From: Paracoccaceae bacterium
Lineage (GTDB): Bacteria; Pseudomonadota; Alphaproteobacteria; Rhodobacterales; Rhodobacteraceae
Assembly (NCBI GenBank): GCA_028150825.1
Contig: JAOGIM010000019.1
Coordinates: 1-35,506 of the forward strand
DNA length: 35,506 nucleotides
Reading direction: 5' to 3'
Under the pieces are notes generated by a model that had not been told where the DNA came from, searched no databases, and saw nothing but the letters and a program-made list of their open reading frames with translations. Numbering within the stretch: position 1 is the stretch's first letter; each line of letters opens with the position of its first letter. This document shows, piece by piece, positions 8,863-18,219 of this stretch. A program made the translations under genes and the position numbers.

Positions 8863-9507
8863 TTAACCGGTAAACGGAACCGCAAAAACAATCAGAACCG
8901 CATAATTCTTCCGGTTGCAGCCGCTTACAAGTAGCGGAGCTTCACTAGGCTTTAACGGAAAAGCTGACCGGTCAGCATATTTTGGCGAGCACGAGCCGCT
9001 CTCAGCTTCTGGCGTATACCGAGCAAAGCGACATGGGCCGTGAGTTACATCCCTGATGGTCTTATCATCAGTGAGTGACCAGGCTTGGTTACCTTCCCCG
9101 TCTGCCTCCTTGACCGTCAGAAGAGAAATATTTTCTTCACCGTTAGTTACGTAATACTGCCCAGCTGGAATAGGAAACTATGGTGCCTTCATAATCAACC
9201 CGTTTTCATCCAGCCACCAATCATCAATATCAAACCGCCAACCCAAAGGTGCAATGTTACCTGCTTTTGGCAAAGCTTGATAAAACCGTAACCACACACC
9301 GATTGGGCCTTGATCAACTTTCCAAAGACCCCAAGTTTCGGCACCCGTCCCTGAGGTTGCACCTTGAAGAGCCAATACCGCGATGTATTGGGTTTGAATT
9401 CGGCGAATTTTTGTTTGAGCAAACATTGGGCTGGCTATGGACGAAGCAAACCACTCAAAAGCCGAGACCAGCTATCGACGGCGGGTTAAGTTGAATCTGG
9501 CTTTCAT
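8863..9507 (-). pseudogene. Conserved alphaproteobacterial hypothetical protein, two in-frame stops
   Basis: One phase is open for 214 codons from ATG 9507-9505 to TAA 8865-8863, except TAG at 9474-9472 (codon 12) and TAG at 9180-9178 (codon 110). The start has GAGGCGAG upstream. The N-terminus (MKARFNLTRRR, then a hydrophobic ASSIASPMFAQ) looks like an export signal. The middle has WGLWKVDQGPIGVWL and GWRFDIDDWWLDENGLIM. The end has RDVTHGPCRFARYTPEA, GSCSP and SGCNRKNYAVLIVF, with four Cys that could form disulfides. I recall this pattern from uncharacterised secreted proteins of Rhodobacter-like bacteria; no function is known to me. The codons are otherwise intact. Confidence 0.7.
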
Positions 9508-9940
9508 GCTCGCCTCACTCTGTTTATGAACTAGAGCGACAAGTAGCGTCTTATTTCTTTTCGGCAAATGCGGTGACAAATTGATGTATGGTGGGAGGCC
9601 GCATCTGGTTTTTGAATTCCTATCTCTCAGCCCAAAGCTCTATTAAATAACTGGTTTAACAAATATTAATAAACTTATAAAATCTCTTTCTACAAAGAAA
9701 TGTCAGATCAAAATAGAGTTGCAGCTATTTCATTTATTGAAATTTTATTTTTGAATATCAAAAACAATTCTAACCAGAAGATATCCTTTTTGATGGGGTT
9801 CTGTTCGGCCAGGATTTTGGGGAGAGAGAACGTTTTGCTCTTGAAAGAATAGGCACGTGAGGATGGCAAGCTTAAATGCTGCAAAAGCTGAAGCTTTTTA
9901 TGACCTTGTTAGGGCATTAGATTTTTATATCGCATTGAAT
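9508..9940. other. AT-rich gene-free stretch with tiny ORFs
   Basis: No recognisable gene is present. Two plus-strand short ORFs are visible: 9700-9852 (50 codons, weak start context) and 9863-9967 (34 codons, MASLNAAKAEAFYDL and onward, with GTGAGG directly before the ATG), the latter running into the end of the convergent peptidase gene. The second could be the start of a lost gene. A short dyad AAAGCT/AGCTTT at 9884-9898 followed by Ts may help end transcription of either strand. This is weak. Confidence 0.35.
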
Positions 9941-11101
9941 TTAAATCTTGCTTTCAGTTCTAATTAACCGATGGAATTGGTTTACTATCTCTACGAGTTT
10001 ATCTGTTGGAATCTTTGGAACAAAGTTAAAGTCGCGCCCGGCCATACTTTTGTTAGATACTAAACTATTCAAAATTGACTCTTCAGTCGCTTGAATAACT
10101 GCTTCAAAAAAATCGTCTAGATCTTCGTCGGGGATATATTGGGTTGTTTGAACTTTTCCAAGTTTATGTGCATTTTTTAAATCGCTCCAAGTAGAAAAGG
10201 CTAGAAAAATATCTCCTGATCCATGCCTCGCAAATCCTCCCGTTTTTCCAACCCCAAATGTTGCTCGACGCGCGAGTCTTTTCAATTGATGAGGCAATAA
10301 AGGAGCATCGGTGGCAATGATCACTATAATTGAGCTTGAACTAGCTTCAATGGAATTACATACCATTTTGGGTTTGGAAAGATGCATTCCAACGGGCACC
10401 CCAAGAACGTTTAAATCAGTTCTAGAGCCAAAATTAGCTTGTACAAATGTACCTACTGTATATTCGGAATCATCGTATTTTACCATTCGCGATGCAGTGC
10501 CTGATCCAGACTTAAACTCAAAAGATTTCATACCAGTCCCACCGCCAACACTACCTTCCTCAATTTCGCCAGAAACAGCTTCATCGATCGCTTGTTCAAC
10601 ATATTTTGCGGTGATATGAGATCCATTTATGTCATTGAGAAAACCGTCATATGTTTCAGCGGAAACAGGTAGTAAGAAACTATTTTCTAGACGTTTTGGA
10701 AACCTCTTTTCTGCCCATCTAATGGTTGCATCCCTTGTAATTCCGCAGGCATGCGTATTCGTCATAGTTATAGGGAGGCAGAACTTGCCAACTTCTTCAA
10801 TATAGTGAGAACCAGTTAACTCCCCATTACCATTCAAGCTGAATAATCCAGCGAATACAGGATTAAAAATTTCGCTAACAGGTCTGGGAAGGATAGCTGT
10901 TATACCTGTTCTAATAGGCCCTTTGCCTACAACTAATCTTCCCTCACCCTCTACAATAGTTTTGTAGCCGACTGTTACACCCGCTACATCCGTAATTGCA
11001 TTAAAGACACCACTCTGCCCTGGGAATATCAAGCCTAAATCCGCAGCTCTTAAATTTTTTGACGAACTTGAACCTTCCGTCATGAACTTTTTTATTGTCA
11101 T
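9941..11101 (-). CDS. P1 family (S58, DmpA-type) aminopeptidase
   Basis: A 386-residue member of the P1/DmpA family of self-processing N-terminal nucleophile hydrolases, which release N-terminal residues from peptides, D-amino-acid amides or beta-peptides. The N-terminal DVAGVTVGYKT, the TNTHACG strand and GSVGGGTGM (183-191) are characteristic. The expected autocleavage lies before the nucleophile in SGSGTAS, most likely between G201 and T202; DmpA uses Ser there, many relatives Thr. No signal peptide is seen, so it is probably cytoplasmic. It is divergent from the transketolase pair across a 196-base gap with inverted repeats. With the Dpp transporter and M19 dipeptidase nearby, it fits peptide scavenging. 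Confidence 0.9.
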   Translation of the reverse strand: MTIKKFMTEGSSSSKNLRAADLGLIFPGQSGVFNAITDVAGVTVGYKTIVEGEGRLVVGKGPIRTGITAILPRPVSEIFNPVFAGLFSLNGNGELTGSHYIEEVGKFCLPITMTNTHACGITRDATIRWAEKRFPKRLENSFLLPVSAETYDGFLNDINGSHITAKYVEQAIDEAVSGEIEEGSVGGGTGMKSFEFKSGSGTASRMVKYDDSEYTVGTFVQANFGSRTDLNVLGVPVGMHLSKPKMVCNSIEASSSSIIVIIATDAPLLPHQLKRLARRATFGVGKTGGFARHGSGDIFLAFSTWSDLKNAHKLGKVQTTQYIPDEDLDDFFEAVIQATEESILNSLVSNKSMAGRDFNFVPKIPTDKLVEIVNQFHRLIRTESKI

Positions 11102-11130
11102 CTTTAAAACTCACACTTTGGACTTTTGGC

Positions 11131-11269
11131 AATTGCAAGAAACTAACAACGTGAACCACCTTTTTTAGGGCGTGCTTTGATTAACAGTAAAGATAGTTTT
11201 TATTCGTACAAGCCCTGCTCAAATTTAAGGTTAAATTTGGAGCTAACGTGGTAATTACTTCTTGCAATT
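11131..11269. promoter_or_regulatory. Paired inverted repeats between divergent genes
   Basis: AATTGCAAGAA at 11131-11141 and TTCTTGCAATT at 11259-11269 are perfect inverted copies, one next to each divergent gene. Between them, CAAATTTAA and TTAAATTTG form a 9-bp dyad with a 2-base spacer at 11220-11239, about 60 bases before the transketolase ATG. These are candidate operator sites for a regulator controlling both directions. No regulator gene is adjacent. Confidence 0.45.
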
Positions 11270-11297
11270 AGAGCCAAGGCAGGCAGGATATTGTATA

Positions 11298-12143
11298 ATG
11301 GAAAATGTTCATAGATATAACAGCGCCAATGAAATTTCCCTAAAAGTTTGGGCGAAATCTATCCGGCGTAACTTGGTTAGGATGGTTGCACGCAATGGTC
11401 AGGGCTACATTCAGCAAGGACTCGGAGCAGCAGACCTTTTCACCTATCTGTATTTTTCGGAAGCTCGTATGGACGTAAATGATCCTACATGGGAAGAACG
11501 CGATCGTATATTTCTGTCGACTGCCCATAATTCAGCGCTGTTCCATGCCACTTTAGCCGAGCGTGGATTTTTGGAAGATGCTGAACTTGAAACATATACC
11601 AAAGACGGCTCCAAGCTTGAGATAAATGTCTCGGAACGCCTTGGGGCTTTAGTGGAGGCAACTTGTGGGTCATTAGGCCAAGGGTTATCTGTGGCAGTGG
11701 GCGTTGCACAGTCGGCAAAAAGGCAAAACCGGCACTTTCGCAGTTATGTAGTCCTTGGAGACGGAGAATTACAGGAAGGGCAAGTCTGGGAAGCAGCTAT
11801 GTATGCAGCTAGTAACAAACTAGATAATATCTGCCTTATTGTTGACCTGAATAACCTGCAAGTAGAAGGTAATACTCAGAATGTGATGATTATGGATCCT
11901 ATTGACGATAAGTTTTCAGCTTTTGGATGGGAAGTTTTGAGCATAGACGGGCATAATTTCAATGCCCTTGGGGATGCATTTCAAAAAGCGCGATGTACAT
12001 TTCATAAACCAACAGTAATTCTTGCGCAAACAATAGTGGGTAAAGGAGTTCCATTCTTGGAGAATAAGATGAGCCATAATATGGTTTTGCCTGCTGATGT
12101 GGCAGCTCAATGCTTCTCTATTTTAGGTTCTGGCCATGAGTGA
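11298..12143 (+). CDS. Transketolase-like protein, N-terminal (TPP-binding) subunit
   Basis: A 281-residue pyrophosphate domain of a two-subunit transketolase. The TPP/Mg motif GDG at 154-156 leads to NN at 185-186, and STAHNS (74-79) and GSLGQGL (124-130) match the transketolase active site. I chose ATG 11298, which has AGGCAGGA about 9 bases upstream, over a TTG at 11262. Split transketolases serve the pentose phosphate pathway or dedicated sugar and amino-acid catabolic pathways. Being beside importer genes, this pair probably acts in the latter, but the substrate is unknown. It overlaps the next gene by 8 bases. Confidence 0.9.
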   Translation: MENVHRYNSANEISLKVWAKSIRRNLVRMVARNGQGYIQQGLGAADLFTYLYFSEARMDVNDPTWEERDRIFLSTAHNSALFHATLAERGFLEDAELETYTKDGSKLEINVSERLGALVEATCGSLGQGLSVAVGVAQSAKRQNRHFRSYVVLGDGELQEGQVWEAAMYAASNKLDNICLIVDLNNLQVEGNTQNVMIMDPIDDKFSAFGWEVLSIDGHNFNALGDAFQKARCTFHKPTVILAQTIVGKGVPFLENKMSHNMVLPADVAAQCFSILGSGHE

Positions 12144-13119
12144 AAACCTTCATCTTGGGGATTTTACCCAAAAGGTTGGAACCTCTCCCATCCCAAACTA
12201 TTACGGCGATGCGCTGGTCACACTTGCAAAGAACGATCCCAAAATCGTAGCTTTAACTGGGGATCTTACACCGGCAACAGAATGCGATTTATTCCGCGAT
12301 ACATTTCCTGATCGATTTTTCAACCTAGGTATAGCAGAGGCAAATATGATTGGTGTGGCAGCAGGTATGGCCAGGTGTGGCGATGTACCCTTTGTACACA
12401 GTTTTTCTGTTTTTTTAACGCGTAGAGCATTTGATCAGGTCGCAATGCAAGTGGCATATCCTCGGCTGAATGTAAAATTGGCTGGCTTCCTACCCGGACT
12501 TACGACTTTATTAGGTGTTTCCCATCAGTCTATCGACGACTTTGCTCTTATGAGGTCCTTGCCTAATATGACAATAATTGAACCTTCCGGGCCAAGCCAA
12601 ATGGCAGCATCGCTGAGGGCTGCTGCCTCAATCGATGGGCCTGTTTACCTTCGCATGCATAGAGCAACAGAAACTATTAGTGCTGCTAAAATTGAACACA
12701 AAATAGAGCTTGGTAAAGGCCAGATGTTAAGTAATGGTAATGACGCTATTATTTTTGCCTGCGGACATATGGTTGCGGAAGCACTGGGAGCGGCTAAACT
12801 TCTTAAAAAAATTGGGATAAGCGTGGCAGTTGCAAATATGCATACATTAAAGCCTTTTGATACAGATTTCGTCGTAGAGCATGCAACTCGCACGGGAGTG
12901 GCTATTAGCGCCGAAAATCATTCAATAATCGGAGGTCTTGGCTCCGCTGTCTCAGAAGCTCTCGCCGAGAGGCATGCCAATACTAATGTTAAATTCAAAA
13001 GACTTGGCATAATGGATACTTTTGCCGAAGGCGCGTCCACACCATATTTGTTCAATAAATATGGATTATCAGCCAAACATATATTCTCAGCCGTATCGGA
13101 CTTATTGGAAATTAAATAA
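12136..13119 (+). CDS. Transketolase-like protein, C-terminal subunit
   Basis: A 327-residue Pyr domain plus C-terminal domain that completes the enzyme encoded by the preceding gene. E68 in FNLGIAEANM is the glutamate that activates the TPP aminopyrimidine. SHQSIDDFALMRSLPNM and the GLGSAVSEALAE helix are usual for transketolase and DXS-like C-terminal halves. The ATG lies inside the end of the previous frame, so the two subunits are translationally coupled. The gene ends 239 bases from the convergent aminotransferase; I see no clear terminator in that AT-rich gap. Confidence 0.9.
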   Translation: MSENLHLGDFTQKVGTSPIPNYYGDALVTLAKNDPKIVALTGDLTPATECDLFRDTFPDRFFNLGIAEANMIGVAAGMARCGDVPFVHSFSVFLTRRAFDQVAMQVAYPRLNVKLAGFLPGLTTLLGVSHQSIDDFALMRSLPNMTIIEPSGPSQMAASLRAAASIDGPVYLRMHRATETISAAKIEHKIELGKGQMLSNGNDAIIFACGHMVAEALGAAKLLKKIGISVAVANMHTLKPFDTDFVVEHATRTGVAISAENHSIIGGLGSAVSEALAERHANTNVKFKRLGIMDTFAEGASTPYLFNKYGLSAKHIFSAVSDLLEIK

Positions 13120-13358
13120 GGGAACCAACGCCTCGATTTGAAGTAATTTTGATAATCTACAAAGAGTCGCTCATCAATGAATTTAATTTATTTAATCGAT
13201 TGAACTTTTATCTTATAATCGATCCGGTAAACAAAATTAATCTATGGTTTATTGCCTTAAACTGATCACATTAAATATAAAATATTTTGTTATTTTCTAT
13301 TATACGGAACCCGATAATCATTTCAGGTAGGCGACTGCTATTTGCAGCTTCTCAATAT

Positions 13359-14603
13359 CTAGTTCGCCGCTGCCACTGCCTCAAGGCCATACTGAGTTGC
13401 AGTAAGGGCTATCTCAATGTCAGTTTCTGAATGCGCCGCTGATAGAAACATATTATGCCAGGGATGAAGGTAAACCCCATGTTTAAGCGCCGTAATACAG
13501 AAAAGATTGCCAAGACGAAATTCAGGATCTTCGTGAAACAATATCTGTGGCATTTGCACAGGCCCTGTTTGGCGCACATTTATCCCTAGCTGCCGGGCTT
13601 GTTCCCGTATTCCGTCGCGCAGCATATTACCCAATATCTCCATGTGAGAGATTGCATCGATACGAATTAACTTTAAGATTGTAGCATGGGCTGCAGCCAT
13701 TGCTGCAGAACCACACCAAAAAGACCCAGTGACAAAAACCTGCTGGGCAGAGTTTCGGTATGCATCCTTGCCAGTTACTGATGCAATGGGAAAACCGTTC
13801 CCAAGAGCTTTACTCCAAGCAGAGAGATCAGGGTGAATTCCTAATGACTCCCAACTACCACCCAAATTTATACGAAACCCCGCTCGAACATCATCAAGAA
13901 TAAGGGCTGATTTGGTTCGATTTGCAATTTCGCGTACCGCACGTGCAAAAGTTGGGGACGGAAGCTCTTGATCGACCCGAGTGTCGTGGCGAAAAGCTGA
14001 GACCAGAATACCTGCCAGATCATCTCCAACAGAGCTTACGGCTGCCTCCAATGAATTAATATCATTATAATTAAAGTAAACTAGATGTGAACGATCTTCT
14101 GACGTGGTTCCCGCCAAACGTGGCGTGCACCAAGGCGCCGCACCGTGATATGCTCCCCGAGCAACAGCAATTTTACGTCGGCCGGTTTTTGACCGAGCTA
14201 TCATAACGCAAGCGGTAGTGGCATCTGTACCATTTTTAGAAAACATCGCCCAATCTGCTGCTGGGATTATATCCACCATAAGTTCCGCCAAATCGATTAA
14301 CTTTTCGCTAGGTCCATTGGCTAAGTCAATTTCTCTTAATTGGTCGACAAATGCCGTATCAACATCCTTATCTTTATGTCCCAGTATAATTGGCCCATAA
14401 CCACACATAAAATCGATATACTTGTTTCCATCTACATCAGTTAGGCACGACCCTTTTGCATTTGAGAAATACTGAGGATATCCTTCAGGTAATGCTTTAA
14501 CTGACATATGGCCCCACATGCCCCCAGGAATCACTTTTTCCGCCCTAGCTCTAAGGAAATGATCTCGTGATAATTTTTTCTGAATAAAAGGATTGTCTAC
14601 CAT
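13359..14603 (-). CDS. Class III aminotransferase (glutamate-1-semialdehyde aminomutase-like)
   Basis: A 414-residue PLP enzyme of fold type I. GCGYGPIILGH-like residues near 68-76, SKNGTDATTAC (122-132), ARGAYHGAAPW (148-158), and K265 in AWSKALGNGFP are the expected family motifs, with K265 forming the Schiff base. The usual Asp-Glu pair is Asp-Asp here (DDVRAGFR, 237-244). It is most like HemL-type proteins, but its place as last gene of a peptide transporter operon argues against a haem-synthesis role and for transamination of an imported compound. Its ATG overlaps the preceding ATPase stop by one base (TAATG). Confidence 0.88.
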   Translation of the reverse strand: MVDNPFIQKKLSRDHFLRARAEKVIPGGMWGHMSVKALPEGYPQYFSNAKGSCLTDVDGNKYIDFMCGYGPIILGHKDKDVDTAFVDQLREIDLANGPSEKLIDLAELMVDIIPAADWAMFSKNGTDATTACVMIARSKTGRRKIAVARGAYHGAAPWCTPRLAGTTSEDRSHLVYFNYNDINSLEAAVSSVGDDLAGILVSAFRHDTRVDQELPSPTFARAVREIANRTKSALILDDVRAGFRINLGGSWESLGIHPDLSAWSKALGNGFPIASVTGKDAYRNSAQQVFVTGSFWCGSAAMAAAHATILKLIRIDAISHMEILGNMLRDGIREQARQLGINVRQTGPVQMPQILFHEDPEFRLGNLFCITALKHGVYLHPWHNMFLSAAHSETDIEIALTATQYGLEAVAAAN

Positions 14604-15379
14604 TAATCAAAACTCACAAAAGACTTGGCGGTTTCTCTGTCATACTTACCACTAGCGGAAATTAGCTGTCTCGTATAAGCGTCTTCAGGCTCTGCGTCAC
14701 GTAACTGTGCGGCACTTATTTCTTCAACAAATTTACCACGGTTCATAACGGCAATTCTATCACACATGTGCCCTACCACAGCCAAATCGTGGCTTACCAT
14801 CAAATAGGTTAGGTCATGTTGGCGGCGAAGCGCTGTCAAAAGGTTAAGTATTTCAGCTTGTACGGACACATCCAAAGCGGAGGTTGGCTCATCTAAAAGC
14901 AGAATTTCAGGTTCCAAAATAAGTGCTCTAGCGACTGCAACACGTTGCCTCTGACCTCCAGATATCTGGTAAGGGTAACGAAACCTCAGATCAATACTAA
15001 GCCCAACATCAGACAACGCCTGTAGAATTCGGCTATCGCGGTTATTAACCCCATGAATCTCTAACGGTTCCTTTAGAATATCATTGACAGTATGCCTAGG
15101 GTGAAGCGACCCATATGGATCCTGAAAAACCATCTGCATCTTGCGAGCCGTAGATTTATCTCGCCGATGGCTGAGCGGGGCAGAATCAATTTCTATTATT
15201 CCGCTCCAGTCAGCTGTAAGCCTAGAAATTGCTCTCAGAATTGTAGATTTACCCGACCCTGACTCGCCGACTAGGCCGTATGCTTCTCCTGCCTTAATCT
15301 CAAAAGACACACCTTGCACCGCATGGAACAAATTCTTACCTTTTCCAAATGTGACTCTGAGATCTTGAACTCGGATCAT
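14603..15379 (-). CDS. Dipeptide/oligopeptide ABC transporter ATPase (DppF-like)
   Basis: A 258-residue ABC ATPase. Walker A GESGSGKST (about 38-46), the Q-loop MVFQDPYGSLHPRHT typical of the DppF/OppF branch, signature ISGGQRQRVAVARAL, Walker B ILLLDEPTSALD and the H-loop SHD are all intact. It is short at the C-terminus compared with DppF and lacks the usual cysteine-rich Fe-S tail. It is cotranscribed with the gene before it (10-base gap) and overlaps the aminotransferase by one base. It pairs with the DppD-like ATPase to power the permeases. Confidence 0.92.
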   Translation of the reverse strand: MIRVQDLRVTFGKGKNLFHAVQGVSFEIKAGEAYGLVGESGSGKSTILRAISRLTADWSGIIEIDSAPLSHRRDKSTARKMQMVFQDPYGSLHPRHTVNDILKEPLEIHGVNNRDSRILQALSDVGLSIDLRFRYPYQISGGQRQRVAVARALILEPEILLLDEPTSALDVSVQAEILNLLTALRRQHDLTYLMVSHDLAVVGHMCDRIAVMNRGKFVEEISAAQLRDAEPEDAYTRQLISASGKYDRETAKSFVSFD

Positions 15380-15389
15380 ATTTATACCT

Positions 15390-16226
15390 TCAATCGGTTA
15401 ACCAACTCGGGTCGCGCTGCAATATTGGCAAAACCGTCTGACGATCTTTCAATCGAGGAGCACAATTCATTAAGCCTTTTGTATAGGGGTGCTGAGCCTC
15501 ATGCAATTTTTTAGCTTCAAGAACTTCCATAACACGACCACCATACATGACGACCACTCGGTCACAAAACGACGAAACAAGGCCAAGATCGTGACTGATT
15601 AGTATCAACCCCATTCCTCGTTTCGTAACCATGTCATCAAGTAACCCTAAAACTTGCATCTGCACCGTCACATCAAGTGCCGAAGTTGGTTCATCAGCAA
15701 TAATAATATCTGGATCAGGAATAAGCATCATTGCAATCATTATCCGTTGCCCCATCCCCCCAGATACTTCGTGAGGATATAAAGAATAGACTTTTTCGTG
15801 GTCTCGGATCTGAACAGTTTCAAGCATTTCTAATGCTTTTTTATGCGCTTCCTTTGCAGATGCCCTGCTGTGAATACGATAAGCTTCAGCGATCTGGTCG
15901 CCAACTTTTACAACCGGATTTAAAGAATACCGTGGGTCTTGCATGATCATCGAAATCCGCGCTCCCCTTATCAACCGCATATCCCGCTCTGAAGCACCAA
16001 GTATGTCCATTCCATCAAACTCAATACAACCTGCCTCGACTCGACCATTTCCAGCTATGAGTTTCAGAATAGCCCTACCAGTTTGAGATTTCCCTGAACC
16101 TGATTCGCCTACGATCCCCAAACGCTCGTGACCCAAGTCAAAGCTTACATCGCGCACTGCCTCCACCGGACCGCGTGGCGTATCAAAAGTAACGCTAAGG
16201 TTTTTTACTCTTAACAAAGATGTCAT
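15390..16226 (-). CDS. Dipeptide/oligopeptide ABC transporter ATPase (DppD-like)
   Basis: A 278-residue ABC ATPase of the DppD/OppD branch. It has Walker A GESGSGKSQTG, IMQDPRYSLNPVVKVGDQI, signature VSGGMGQRIMIAMML, Walker B IIIADEPTSALDVTVQ and ISHDLGLV. The C-terminal HPYTKGLMNCAPRL segment is typical of this branch. The ATG overlaps the permease stop as ATGA. It supplies one of the two ATPases of the importer. Confidence 0.92.
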   Translation of the reverse strand: MTSLLRVKNLSVTFDTPRGPVEAVRDVSFDLGHERLGIVGESGSGKSQTGRAILKLIAGNGRVEAGCIEFDGMDILGASERDMRLIRGARISMIMQDPRYSLNPVVKVGDQIAEAYRIHSRASAKEAHKKALEMLETVQIRDHEKVYSLYPHEVSGGMGQRIMIAMMLIPDPDIIIADEPTSALDVTVQMQVLGLLDDMVTKRGMGLILISHDLGLVSSFCDRVVVMYGGRVMEVLEAKKLHEAQHPYTKGLMNCAPRLKDRQTVLPILQRDPSWLTD

Positions 16227-17152
16227 CGGTCGGAAGCCTTTGGATCGAGTGTATCCCGCAATCCGTCACCAAGTAGGCAAAACCCAAGGCTAACTACAAA
16301 TATAGCGATGCCTGGCACGGTCGGAACCCACCATTGATCTAAGAGGAATTGCCGTCCCGTAGATATCATCGCTCCCCACTCAGGCAGTGGCGGTTGTGCG
16401 CCAAGTCCCAAAAAGCCTAATCCCGCAGCCGTCAATATTATTCCAGCCATATCCAGTGTAAGTCTTACAATTATTGATGGCAAACACATTGGAACCACAT
16501 GGCGTAGCAAAATGCGTGCTGAGGAAGCACCCTGTGCCTGCGCAGCAAGAATAAATTCAGCTTTCCGGATTGATAAGACTTCTGCGCGAGCAATTCTAGC
16601 ATAAGGTGACCAGGTAGTGAGAGCAATGGCAAGCACTGCATTTTCTATCCCAGACCCTAGTGCAGCAACCAGAGCTAATGCTAGGATCAATCGTGGAAAA
16701 GCCAAAAAAATGTCCGTTATACGCATTAAAAAGTTATCAACCCACCCTCCAAGATAACCTGCTACAGTCCCAATAGCTAATCCTATTGGGACCACGATAA
16801 TTGACACTAGACCTACGATGTAAAGCGTAATTCTTGAGCCCCAGACAATCCTGTCATAGATATCTCTACCAAGTTGGTCAGTACCAAACCAATGATCCCA
16901 ACTAAAAGGCTGGAGGCGGTTTCCAAGGTTGGGTTCCAATCCTGTACCTCTGGTAAGGATGGGCGCCAAAACAGCCACTATTATTAGTCCACTTACTATA
17001 CAGAGGCCAATCATTCCAATTGGATTCGATCTGAACGACCTCCATGCCAAATATGCCCGCTGGCACCTAGCCTGAGCAGGCGATTTAGGCGCCACGGCTA
17101 ACAACCAAGCTTTCAACCCAGTCGCATCTAAAGGTTTATTATCCAGAGTCAC
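16223..17152 (-). CDS. Dipeptide ABC transporter permease (DppC-like)
   Basis: A 309-residue inner-membrane permease with an N-terminal cytoplasmic extension, a membrane segment near 43-66 and five more after residue 125. The FGTDQLGRDIYDRIVWGSR motif and the coupling-helix loop AQAQGASSARILLRHVVP (EAA-loop type) identify the DppC/OppC branch. It starts with GTG, which overlaps the DppB stop as GTGA. It forms the membrane channel with the preceding gene product. Confidence 0.92.
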   Translation of the reverse strand: MTLDNKPLDATGLKAWLLAVAPKSPAQARCQRAYLAWRSFRSNPIGMIGLCIVSGLIIVAVLAPILTRGTGLEPNLGNRLQPFSWDHWFGTDQLGRDIYDRIVWGSRITLYIVGLVSIIVVPIGLAIGTVAGYLGGWVDNFLMRITDIFLAFPRLILALALVAALGSGIENAVLAIALTTWSPYARIARAEVLSIRKAEFILAAQAQGASSARILLRHVVPMCLPSIIVRLTLDMAGIILTAAGLGFLGLGAQPPLPEWGAMISTGRQFLLDQWWVPTVPGIAIFVVSLGFCLLGDGLRDTLDPKASDR

Positions 17153-18207
17153 GATCGTGCTCTTGGGTCTACAGTTTTATAAAGGAGGTCAGATAGCATA
17201 TTTATGCCAACAAAACATATTCCGACTACCACCGTTCCGCCCAGAACTGCATTCATATCAGCATTGAAAAGGGACGTCGTTATATACTGCCCAATCCCTG
17301 GCCACGAAAATACGGTCTCAGTTAGAACAGATCCTTCCAGCAGAGAGGCATAGGTCAATCCAATAATAGTAATCAGCTGTACCAATACATTACGGAATGC
17401 GTGACGCCATATTACCGATGTTTCACTGGCGCCTTTTACCCGCGCTGTAAGGATATACTCCTGATTCAACTGGTCGAGCATAAAACTCCGGGTCATGCGT
17501 GCAATATACGCAAGCGCGAAAGAACCCAAAAGTAGTGATGGCAAAATTAAGTGCGAGACAGCATTATGAAAAATGTCCCATTCTCCTGCTATTGCAGCAT
17601 CAATGAGAATAAATCCTGTTACTGTTTCAACAATCCCATCATAGTATACGTCAATACGACCTGGACCAGCGACCCAATCTAATTTACCGTAAAAAACCAG
17701 AAGGCCGACCATGCCTAGCCAGAAAACTGGAACTGAATACCCAATTAGCCCAAAAATCCGAACGAAATGATCTATTAAGCGACCTTGATTAACCGCCGCT
17801 AAAACTCCCATTGGGACACCCAGAAGTATCCCAATAAGCGTTGCAATTGTCGATAATTCCAGTGTTGCTGGAAAAAACCTTTTTATATCCTCTAATACTG
17901 GTTGGGACGTCATGATGGATGTTCCAAGATCACCCCGAGAAAGCTCTCCCAGGTAGCGATAATACTGCTCATAAATTGGTTGATCTAGGCCCATTTCTTT
18001 ATAAACACGATCGTAAGCAGCTTGAGGTGCTCGATCGCCGATAACCGCTAAGACTGGGTCGGCGGGCATTATTCGACCTATTGTAAATGTGACTGAAGTC
18101 AACCCAATAAATGTGAGTAATAAAGTTAAAGCAATACTACTTAAAACTCTTAATTGGCTCGATAGCGACGCATAAATACGCGCCGCTATCGTCTCTTTTA
18201 AATGCAT
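17149..18207 (-). CDS. Dipeptide ABC transporter permease (DppB-like)
   Basis: A permease of about 352 residues. A transmembrane start (ALTLLLTFIGLTSVTFTIGRIMPADPV) is followed by the conserved periplasmic GLDQPIYEQYYRYLGELSRGDLGTS region of DppB/OppB proteins. The coupling loop TARVKGASETSVIWRHAFRN and ETVFSWPGIGQY motif near the end confirm the family. I prefer ATG at 18207 over TTG at 18210. The loop at about 180-210 is somewhat longer than in E. coli DppB. It follows the binding-protein gene by 12 bases. Confidence 0.92.
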   Translation of the reverse strand: MHLKETIAARIYASLSSQLRVLSSIALTLLLTFIGLTSVTFTIGRIMPADPVLAVIGDRAPQAAYDRVYKEMGLDQPIYEQYYRYLGELSRGDLGTSIMTSQPVLEDIKRFFPATLELSTIATLIGILLGVPMGVLAAVNQGRLIDHFVRIFGLIGYSVPVFWLGMVGLLVFYGKLDWVAGPGRIDVYYDGIVETVTGFILIDAAIAGEWDIFHNAVSHLILPSLLLGSFALAYIARMTRSFMLDQLNQEYILTARVKGASETSVIWRHAFRNVLVQLITIIGLTYASLLEGSVLTETVFSWPGIGQYITTSLFNADMNAVLGGTVVVGICFVGINMLSDLLYKTVDPRARS

Positions 18208-18219
18208 CAAAAAAGCTGC

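Noticed and set aside
11294-11299. TATAAT before the transketolase gene as a -10 box
   Set aside because: It overlaps the ATG, and no -35 lies at a suitable distance; more likely chance.
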